Assembly: GCA_037013495.1 (NCBI GenBank)
Contig: CM072801.1
Span: forward strand, 17,847,501 to 17,911,500
Reading direction: 5' to 3'
Length of the DNA stretch: 64,000 bases
Source: Hippophae tibetana
Taxonomy: Eukaryota > Streptophyta > Magnoliopsida > Rosales > Elaeagnaceae
In this document: positions 1 through 10,900 of the stretch, one piece after another
Layout: each line of letters starts with the position of its first letter
How positions within the stretch are numbered: position 1 is the first letter of the stretch
Position numbers and translations under genes: made by a program
Notes under the pieces: model-generated
Databases searched by the model: none
What the model was told of the DNA's origin: nothing
What the model saw: the letters and a program-made list of their open reading frames with translations, nothing else

Positions 1-176
1 ATTTGATTAATTTATCCATTTATGTATGGAGTAAAGGAAATATGGGTGTTAGTTTGGAGTCTGTATATATTTTGGACCTAAGCTTCCCTCATTAAATTAT
101 TTAGTTGGAGCAATCTTAATGAATCATTTGGAAAATTGCTACAGCGTTGTCAATCCTTCGTGAATGATTCTCATAG

Positions 177-1229
177 CTGGGGCGGAGCCAAAAATATATA
201 TTGAGAGAGTCTAAATGTAATTTTTTTAATACAAAAAGGAGAATTGTATTTAAATATTTAGAAGTAAAAAATATATCATGGTATAGATCTAGTAAGAAGT
301 TAAGCTCTTTTTAACTATTGACAATACTTTCATGTTATGTTGAAGAGAGATATAAAGTTAATTCAATGTAACTTATAATAAAAATTATCTAATAGAAATA
401 AAAATGTAAAAATATAATAATTTAATAAAAATTAATATCATATATGTATAAGTGTTAAAAACTAAAACTAAAACTAAAAGAAACATATTAAAATAATATG
501 ATTTAGGATTTTAAGCTTGAGAGTATATTTAAAAATACAAGAATTAAAAAAAAAGACTAAAAAATACAAATACTTTTTTGTATCTTTTTTTTTTGAACCG
601 ATGAAATAAACCGGTTTTATAGTAATGATAAAAATGAATGAAAAAACTATTGGAAAATATTAAAATTTTTATATTAAAAAATTTCAAATAAAATAAAAAA
701 TTATTAAAATAAAATGAAAAATAATATAATATTATATAAAATTGAAATTTAGAATTAAACAAAATATGAGAAATATTGACTATATGCCTTAGAAGGTTTA
801 GTTTTAAGTTTCTCATTGTGTTTTTTTTTAATTTCTGAAATGTTTGATACTAGCATTTTATTATTATAAATTAAATTTAAATATATGAAATATTTTTAGA
901 TACACCATATTGACTTAAAAAATATTTTTATATCATATGTTATTATAATTTTATGTGTAATTAATTAATATTTGTTAAATATGTGAATAAAAATGTCTCT
1001 GTTTAATCATTTTACTCACAATTCATTTATATCACTTTTGTCTACATATTTGCTAACTATTGTTGATATATACAACGATATACTAAAATATGTACAGAAA
1101 AATTAGACACAATATATTATTGCAAATAAAGTATTTATTTAATGTTAAAAATATACATGTAATCATCTTTTTGTAAATTTTTTGGCCGGGACTACAGCAT
1201 TGTGTAGCAACAATGATGCTCTGCCCCTG
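177..1229. mobile_element. hAT-like non-autonomous DNA element (candidate)
   Basis: The left end reads CTGGGGCGGAGC and the reverse complement of the right end reads CAGGGGCAGAGC, so 10 of 12 terminal bases agree. CAGGGGCGGA-type termini are usual for plant hAT elements. The flanks resemble a degenerate 8-bp target duplication (TCTCATAG on the left, CTCATCAG on the right). The interior is AT-rich with no transposase motif, so this would be a dead or MITE-like copy. The 90-codon minus-strand reading frame inside it is low-complexity Phe/Tyr/Ile/Asn and looks spurious. The element lies upstream of, or in the first intron of, the transporter gene. Confidence 0.45.
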
Positions 1230-1939
1230 CTCATCAGTCATCACTAGCCTATTTAAATTGTCATTTTGTAAAGTATTAACTAACTTTCTCTCTCATGGTG
1301 GTGCTATTTTGGAAGGTGGACAAGATATTAATGTTTTTTCCAGTTAAGAACTGGTCTGAGGGGATGCAATAACACATAGGTGTGGGGTGTTAGATTAGGA
1401 AATGAGATCTACCTAACATGATTGGGGGCAAGGAGTTTTTGACACATTGGTGGTGTTGGATGGTGGAGTGGGATATTTGGCATTTTCTTTAGTATTTTCT
1501 TAGCATGAGATTGGGGAACTCATTGCTATTACTCCGGATTGGCTTTGGGCTTTTCCTGTGCAGCTTAGGTGGAAGGCGAAGAAGGCCTCCTTCCGGAGGG
1601 ACCCAAGCCATTAGTGAGATAGCTAGAATTCTAACCTTGTCTCAGAACTTACGAGACAAGGGACAGTGTCAGGTAGTTAAAGAATGAAATTGTTAAGTCA
1701 GAATAAGAGAGAAAAAGGAAAAAAGGAAGGGGGGGTAATTCTGTAATACATTGGCCTGATTACTTGAAGTATTGAAGATGAGTTGTGCATGCCTCAAATG
1801 TTGTATTTTGAGACTCCTGTTTGCGTTCTGAGACTCTGAATGGCAATTTGTATTATCCATTACAATTCTTGTCATGTGCTTTGCCCAAACTAAACAACTT
1901 AATTATAAAGGTGTTGACTGATTAGTTTTGTCTTTATAG
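1230..1939 (+). other. Presumed intron or upstream sequence of the transporter gene
   Basis: I see no exon here. The acceptor ending at 1939 (a T-rich tract then TAG) opens the first visible coding exon in phase 0. The missing first exon should encode the start Met and the first membrane helix. I could not find such a sequence anywhere in 1-1939, so it probably lies to the left of the window. A perfect 9-bp inverted repeat (1635-1643 and 1653-1661, CCTTGTCTC with a 9-nt loop) is present but unexplained. Confidence 0.5.
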
Positions 1940-4900
1940 GGTATATTCGCAGACTATAAGCAACCATTTGCGGTAACATATCTTGGAGCCTCTCTTATGG
2001 TGGTTTATCTACCTCTAGCTTTCATGAAGGATTGGATATGTAATTTACTGAAACGTCGCTCCTTGAAAAACAGTAAAACTGTGGAAAGCATCAATGAATT
2101 TTATTCTGGGATTAGTTCTCCTCTGAGATGTAATAGTGGACAGAACAGCTTTGAGTTGGAACTTCATGGGACTTTGACTAGAAAAGACAGCACAGCTGAC
2201 CTTTTGCCACAAGAAGAAGGAAGGCCATTGGTTTCTAGACTCAAAGAGGATTTGCGTGCGAGCAAACAAGATGGGGAACTTACAACCAGGGAAATCGCTA
2301 AATGTGGATTTTACATTGCCCCTATTTGGTTTGTTACAGAGGTAGGGAATTACTTGGGCTAGATTCTTTAATATATTTTTAAATCTAGGGCCCAATCTAT
2401 CAGATTATCATGAATTAATGGGACTTTGAACAGATAAAATATAACGTGAGGTAAGGATATAAATGTGATTACCTAAACCAAATAATATTTCTAAAATCAA
2501 TGGTAATGAGTAGCTTCAAAAAAGTATAGTTGTATCTTTTGTGTCAGATTACATGTGCTGCCACTGCATAATGTATCAAATGAATAAGGTATTTCACGTT
2601 GCAACTATGCTTTGTCTCAGGTTGGTATAAAGGAAATAAGATAGTTCTTCTAATGCTTTCTATCATTTTCAGTATTTGTCAAATGCTGCGCTTGCACGTA
2701 CAAGTGTTGCAAGTACAACTGTGTTATCATCTACCTCAGGACTCTTCACATTATTCATTGGAGCACTTTTGGGTCAAGATTCTTTAAATGTAGCCAAAGT
2801 GGTGGCTGTATTTGTTAGCATGTTTGGTGTTGTAATGACAGCTATGGGAAAAACCTGGGCTTCAGATGAAACGTTAACTACTTCTTCGTAAGTTTTTCAA
2901 TGTTTGTTTCTATTAGACTATCTCCTACATACTGTTAACATTTTCTTATGTAGGAATAGGACTATCCTTTTGGAAAAGTACACGTACAAACCTGCTTTGT
3001 TAGGGGAGAGATTTTTGGGTCAACTGATACCTGCCATTGAATTTTAACTAGAATGTAACCCATAGGACTCTGACTAAATTCAGTTATCAATTTAAATATT
3101 TATAACAGGATGTGCCAAATTGAAGTTTCTGCATTAAGTTGGAATGGATTATTTCTTGGATATTGACTCAATTTATTGATAGCTTAATTAATAACTAGGA
3201 TGTTGACCTTCATGCTACTATTAAAAGTTCTTGCTATATCTTTATGTTAAAATTTAATACAGGAAGCTCTTGGAAAATAATAGTCTATAATACGTATTTG
3301 AAGATAAACGTTTCACGTATTTCATATTCCCTGTCAGTTTTAGCTCTATTAGTTTGCAATCTATAAAGCATATTTGACGCTAATATTATTATTTCCAGCA
3401 ACTCAAAGCGCTCTCTTGTTGGTGACCTTTTTGGTCTTCTCTCAGCTATGTCATATGGTTTATTTACTGGTTGGGATCTTCTCTTTTATTTATTTAATTA
3501 TGATACTTCCTGCACATATTATTTACAAGTAAAGTTATACTTTCCTTTTTCTTTTCCCTTTATGGGTGCTGCAGTTCTACTCAAAAAGTTTGCTGGTGAA
3601 GGAGAAAGAGTTGATGTGCAGAAGTTGTTTGGATATATTGGACTATTTACACTTGTTGCATTGTGGTGGCCGAGTAAGTGTTGTGGGATAGTAAAGCTTC
3701 TATTTGATGGGATGTTTATGATATTGATTATTTTTGTGTACATAGTCACTTACATGTTCCAAATAGACTCAAGTCATTTTTCTACACAAGCCTTTAGAAG
3801 CATTAGATTAGTGTTTGACCATTTAGGAGTGTTAAAGATGATTAGTTGTGTGTGTATTAGGTGTATGTCACCTAAGATTGTCTCTAACTTTGTATATAAA
3901 TAGGTAGTGTCTTTGAATGAAAATATAAGAGTGAATTCTGAGTTTTACATGGTATCAGAGCATTTGGGTTACAAAATTTGGGAATTTGTTTTTTCGTTCA
4001 AATTAGGGGCTGATTTTGGGTAAACACAAATTAGGATTTGGTGCATTTTTGAGTTCCAACTCGGAACACCCTTTTGGAGTGCACATTTTTTCTCACCGCC
4101 GGCACATGGAGGAAGACCAGTTGCCGACCAACCAAACCCCGAAGTTCGGTCACTAGACGAGCCGCAAGTGAGCCACACGCGCCACCACGACTTTCTGTTA
4201 ACTTTTCACGCGTCTCACTGCCGGCATAGGGAGGAAGACCAGCCACCGACCGACCGAATCCCGAAGTCCGGTCACTAGACGAGCTGCGAGTGAGCCATAC
4301 GCACCACCGCGACTTTCTGTCATCTTTCCACGCGTCGGCGCGTGACAGCGCGTCCGTGCAGAATTCTTCTCCTGTCGACCTCGTGTCGCTCTCCGCCGTT
4401 CCCCTGCGTCATCTATGGTGGTTTGACACTCATCGCTTGTGATTGTTCAGGTTTGGGTTCTTCCAATTTTGTGTTCTTGTTCGCTGCGTGTTTGGTCGCT
4501 GTTGTTGGATTTTGTGTTCGTTTGCTCGCTGCCTTGTCGTTTGTAAGAGTTATGACTGAAAAGAAATCTAATGTTGTAACGGATATGGTGCCTGTGATGT
4601 CTAAAATCACGTACCATAAGCTCAATGGCTCAAATTATTTGGCTTGGAGCAAGACCATTCGAATTTATTTGAGAAGTATCGACAAAGATACTCATTTGAC
4701 TAATGATCCTCCTAAAGATGATTCAAAGCAGACATTGCTTAGAGAAGATGCTCGCTTATTTCTTCAGATTCGAAATTCTATTGAAAGCAATGTAATTGAC
4801 TTGATCAATCATTGTGAATTCGTTAAGGAATTGATGGATTATTTGAATTTCTTATATTCTGGTAAATGAAATCTTTCTCGCATATATGAGGTATGCAAAG

Positions 4901-7900
4901 CATTTTACCGTGTAGACAAACAAGATCAGTCACTCAGAAATTATTTTATGGAATTTAAAAGGACTTATGAGGAGCTCAATAATTTGATGCCTTTTAGCCC
5001 TAATGTAAAGGTTCAACAAAGCCAACGAGAACAAATGACGGTCATGAGTTTTCTTGCCGGTCTTCCTTCTACTTTTGAGACTGCTAAGTCCCAAGTTCTT
5101 TCTGGTTCTGAGATCTCCTCTTTACAAGAGGTGTTTAGTCGAGTACTTCGTACAGAAGGCACTCCACCTCCACTTGCTCAATTAAATGGTTCTTTGGTCA
5201 ACCGAAGTAATAATTATGAGCATGGACGGTTAACTTATATGAACAGAAACAAAGGAGGCAGCTTGCACGGGTTTGAAACTCGACCACAGGACCTAGGAGG
5301 TATTGTATGTCACTATTGTCACAAACCAGGACATACGAAACATGAATGTAGAAAGCTTCAGTACAAGCATCAGAAAGGTCGGCTCATATTGCATCCACTT
5401 CTGAAAAATCGGTTCTTATCTTTGCAGATGAATTTACCAAGTTCTCACAGTATCAAGAATCATTAAGGTCTTCATCACCTTCTGTCACTGCTATTGTTGA
5501 TTCAGGTAAATCAAATGCGTGTCTCATTTCCTTATCTTCCAAATAGGTTATTGATTTTGGTGCCACAGATCATATGACAGGTAATTCTAGTCTCTTTTCT
5601 ACTCTTCAGTCACACATTTCTACCTCTATTGTTACCTTAGCCGATGGGTCACCATCTCGTGTTCTTAGGTCTGGCATAATTACTCCCACTCCTTTGCTTC
5701 CTTTGTCGTCTGTCTTACATTTACCTAGTTTATCTTTTAATTTGATCTCTGTAAGTCAGTTTATTCGCAATCTTAACTGTTGTATCTCATTTTTTCCTGA
5801 TCGTTGCTTATTTCAGGATCTTATGATGAAGAAGACTATTGGTAAAGGACATGAGTCTGGAAGCCTCTATATTCTTGACACACCAATACCGAAATCTATC
5901 GCTTGCTCTAGTGTAACCTCTCCCTTCGAGGCATATTGTAGACTGGGTCATCCATCTCTTCCTTTATTGAAGAAACTTTGTCCTCAGTTTAGTAAGGTGT
6001 CTTCATTAGATTGTGAGTCTTGTCAATTTGCAAAACATTATCGTCTTAGTTCAAATCCAAGAGTTAATAAAAGTGCTAGTGTTCCTTTTGAATTAGTTCA
6101 TTCTGATGTTTGGGGTCCTTGTCCTATTTTGTCTAAACTTGGATTTAAGTACTTTGTTACTTTTGTGAATGATTATTCTCGTGTAACTTGGTTATATTTA
6201 ATGAAGAGTCGTTCTGAATTGTTTTCTATTTTTTGCGCATTTTGTGTTGAGATTAAAACTCAATTTAATGTTTCAATTCGTATTTTGCGAAGTGATAATG
6301 CCAAAGAATATACATCAGCTTTGTTTCAATCTTATATGGTTCAAAATGGCATGCTTTACGAAAGTTTGTGTGTTGATACTCCATCTCAAAATGGAGTGGC
6401 CGAACATAAGAACATACATCTTCTCGAAACTGCATGTGCCTTATTATTTCAAATGAATGTTTCTAAACCTTTTTGGGCCGATGCAGTTTCAACAACATGT
6501 TTTCTTATTAATCGCATGCCCTCATCTGTTCTTCATGGTGAGATTCCTTACAAAATTTTGTTTCCTAATAAGTCACTATTTTCAGTTGACCCTAAGATAT
6601 TTGGTAGCACTTGTTTTGTTCGGGATGTTCGTTCACATGTTACTAAATTAGATCCCAAGTCTTTGAAGTGTATCTTCCTTGGTTATTCTCGTCTCTAAAA
6701 AGGTTATAGATGTTATTGTCCTAGTCTTAACAAATATCTTGTCTCAATTGATGTTACCTTCATGGAAGACATACCTTATTTTTTGTCTTCTCCTCCTCAT
6801 GCAGGTCAGGGTGAGGATAACGATTTGTTAGTTTATTCTATCACATCATCTGAACTTGTCTCTGATCTAGTTCCTGTTAGACCTCCTATAACTCAAATCT
6901 ACTCCAGACATAGACCTTCTGATTCATGTCATGCACTTGCTCCTTCGTCATCAGATCCAGTCCTGAACGATGATCTTCCTATTGCATTACGCAAAGGTAA
7001 ACATCAATGTACTTATCCTATTTCTTCTTTTGTTTCGTATAATTGTTTGTCGTCTTCCTCTTGCTCTTTTATTGCCTATCTTGATTCTATTTCTATCCCT
7101 AAAACTGTTCATGAAGCCATATCTCATCCTGGTTGGCATCATGTAATGATCGAGGAGATGAATGCGTTGGATGACAATGGTACTTGAGACTTGGTTGATT
7201 TACCTTCGGAGAAATGGGCTATCGGATGTAAATGGGTGTTCACAGTTAAGGTTAATCCAGATGGGTCAGTTGCTCGATTAAAGGCCCGCCTTGTTGCTAA
7301 GGGATATGCTAAAACCTATGGAGTGGACTATTCTGACACTTTTTCTCCTGTTGTTAAATTGACATCAGTTCGGTTGTTTATTTCTATGGTAGCTATTCTC
7401 CATTGGCCTTTGCATTAACTAGATATCAAGAATGTTTTTCTTCATGGTGATCTTCAAGAGGAGGTGTTTATGGAGCAACCTCCTGGTTTTGTTGCTCAAG
7501 GGGAATCTAGACAAGTTTGTCGTCTCTGCAAAGTTTATTGTCACACCTAGCTACTTGAAGTTCTTGATTAGGAAAAATACAGTAGCTGAGTATTGGACTT
7601 CCTTGGAGAAATCTTTTAATGATGATTCTCAATCTAGTTACTAGGGCTGCATTAGCAATTGGTAGTTGGCATTTACAGTCCTTAAGGAAATGTTCTCTTT
7701 CTATAGATAAATACATTAGCAAATGTAAAGATCTTATTGATCTTCTCTTGGTTACTGGTGAATGTTTGAGTGATAAAGAACAACTTTTATATGATATTGG
7801 AGGCTTGGGCTCCACATATACATCACTTGTTATTACAATCACTAACAAGAAACGAGTTCTTGACTTAGATGAAGTTTTTACTTGGGTAAGAACACCTGAA

Positions 7901-10900
7901 AGGCAGCTCACTCGTATGAATATGCCTAATCCTGATGTTCAAGTAAATTATTCAAAGACTACATCTAATCCTTCTCAGCTCTTTCGTGGTTCTCAGTCAT
8001 CACCTAATGTTGTTAATTCATCTTTTGGAACTCAATCACAGAATTAGAACAAAGGCAAAGATTCTAATTCTAATTTTAGCCAGATTCAATGTCAAATTTG
8101 CAAGAAAATGGGACATATTGCTTCAAAGTGTTACTTTAGGTACACTTAGTCAAAGAATAATGGATCAAATAACAATATCTCTAAACCAAAAGAGTATGAT
8201 TCATCAAAGAAGCATCATGCTTATTTTTCTACATTCAATGATCAAGAATCTAATTTCATTGTGTTTCCTCAAGAAGAGTTTGGTTCTACACAGGTTCAAC
8301 CATGAGCTTTTCTTGCACCTCTCACCACATCTTGTTCATCTGATTCTCATTGCTAAATGGATATTGGAGCTACCATCATCTTACTTCCAACAAATATAAG
8401 CTGCAACACTCCAATTCCTATTTTGGTAATGCCTCTGTGATATTAGGTAATGGATACACTATACCTATTACTCATCTTGGCACTACTCAATTGTCTCATG
8501 GTTCACATGCACTATTTTTACATGATCTTTTATGTGCACCACAACTTGAGAAGAATCTTGTTTCAGTAAGAAAGCTTTGTGAGGATAATCCTGATAGTGT
8601 TAAATTTTACCCTAACTACTTTCTCATAAAGGACATTATGACTAGGAAAGCTATTTTAACGGGGGCTGTTAAGAATGAACTTTACAAGATTTTAGTACCA
8701 GTGAAGTTCACCAAGCTAAAGAAGAAAGTATGGCCAGTGGTGTTAAATGCAATCATGTTGAGATAAGTGCAGTTTTACTTCATAAAAGATTAGGTCATTC
8801 ACATGCCTCCATTGTTCATCTAGTAGCTACTAGTATGAATAAAATTCTAAAGCATCCTAATACTTTAGATGTGTTTAATGCTTGTCAACTTGGCAAGTCA
8901 CATAGATTGTCTATGAAATATGTACATTATGGTTTAACAATTCCTTTTGAAATTGTTCATGTGGATCTTTGAGATCTTTTTCCTGTGCTATCTAGTCTTG
9001 GTATGAAATATTTTCTCTTGATGTAGATGTATGTACTGCACAACAAGTTCCAAAATATCATCCATATTTTTTCGTTTTAATGCCTTGGTTGGAAGGCAAT
9101 TTAATACCAGGATTCAACAATTATATAGTGATGGTAGAATTGAATTGAAGTCTTGAAACTCATCTGTTTCAAGGTGGTTACATTAGGAAGATTTCATGTC
9201 TTTATGCTCCTACTCAAAATAGGGTAGTTGAAAGAAGAAATAGACATGTAGTTGAAACTGGTTTGGCCACACATGACATATTGGGATTATGGTTTTAAAT
9301 ATAAAATATATAGATAACAGTTCAACAATTCCTTTTGAAAATTTTCACGTGCTATCAAGTCTTGGTATGAAATATTTCCTCTTGTTTGTTGATGATTGTA
9401 CACGTTTTATGTAGATGTATGTACTGCATAATAGTCCCAAATATCATCCATATTTTTACATTTTAATGCCTTGGTTGAAAGGAAATTTAATACAAGGATT
9501 CAACAATTACATAGTGATGGTAGAATTGAATTCAAGAGTCTTGAAACTCATTTGTTTCAAGGTGGTTACACTAGGAAGATTTCATGTCTTTATGCTCCAG
9601 AAATAGACATGTAGTTGAAATTGGTTTGGCCGTGATAATGAGAGCTAGTATACACATGACATATTGGGATTATGGTTTTAAATCTGTTGTTTACAATGCC
9701 TACAAAAGTATTAAACAATCTGAGTCCTTATAAGGCTTTGTACAAAAAGAAACCTAATTATACTCATCTTAGAATATATGGCTATTTATGCTTTTTCCTT
9801 ATTTAAGGCCTTTTAATCGACATAACTTGGAGCCATGCTCCTTACCTTATGTATTCTTGGGATATGAAGCTAGCTCAATACAAAGGATTTTGGTGTCTAG
9901 ATCACATCTCAAAAAGTGTATATTTCCCCTCGTATCGTTTTTAATGAGGACAAATTTCCTTTTCAACTTAGCTCCACTGATGTGTCTTATTTTACATCTG
10001 ATTCTAGCACTATGTTTTCCTAGTTTGTCATGGTAGCTCCTCATGATGCATCTTATTTTCCTAGTTTGTCACGCTAGCTCCTCATGATGCATCTTATTGC
10101 CTATCGGGTCATAAACCTGTTGATGTTATATCCTTTTGCCCTCCAATTTCAGCCCCTCGTCTACCTTTCATTGACTTGTCACTTCTAACTCAGCCATTAG
10201 GCCTGTTCCCTTACCTATTTCTGCTAATAATAAACAGAATAGTCATATTGAACACTTAACCACACCTTTTTCTGTACAAATGCCTATTGAACCTGTCCCA
10301 CAATCTTCACACTTTTGTGACTCATCGTATGCCACTAAAATCAGCTCTAATAGCCCCATCTCCTTTGGCACTTTTTCCCCTCACCTTTATAATGTCACCA
10401 TCAAGTGATTTTGTTAATAAATCTTCTACCTCTCGTTCCTTTTCTTCTTCACAATCAGCCAATCCTACACTCTTTGCCCACTACTACTATTCTCAATCCT
10501 GATGGCATGCCATTACAAATTGATTTGCCTATTTCCTCTACCTTTGGTTTACACAAACATCCTAGTTCTTCCAATATTCATCACATGTCTACCAAATCAA
10601 AGCTTGACATTTTTAAGCCAAAGTGTTACTATCAGCTATTATCTCAAGCCTACTTCAGTTAAAAAGGCATTGCCTATACCAGAGTGGAGGGTTGCTATGC
10701 GGTCAAAATATGATTCACTGATCAATAGTGGAACATGGAACTTTTTCCTTCTCCTTAGCATGGTAAGGTAATCATAAATAAATGGGTCTTTTGCACAAAG
10801 CTACTTGCTGATAGAACACTTACAAATATAAGTCAAGAGTAGTAGCAAAGGGTTTCCAACAAACTGAGGGGATTGATTATACTAAGACTTTCAATCTAAT

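Noticed and set aside
544..816. 90-codon minus-strand open frame
   Set aside because: Low-complexity Phe/Tyr/Asn/Ile composition in AT-rich DNA inside a likely DNA element.
1505..1687. 60-codon frame as the missing first exon of the transporter
   Set aside because: It lacks the expected N-terminal helix sequence, has an Arg/Pro-rich stretch, and has no donor leading in phase to 1940.
3448..3903. 151-codon open frame read straight through from a transporter exon
   Set aside because: It reads through an intron (3470-3574) and into the copia LTR. The conserved protein needs the splice at 3469/3575.
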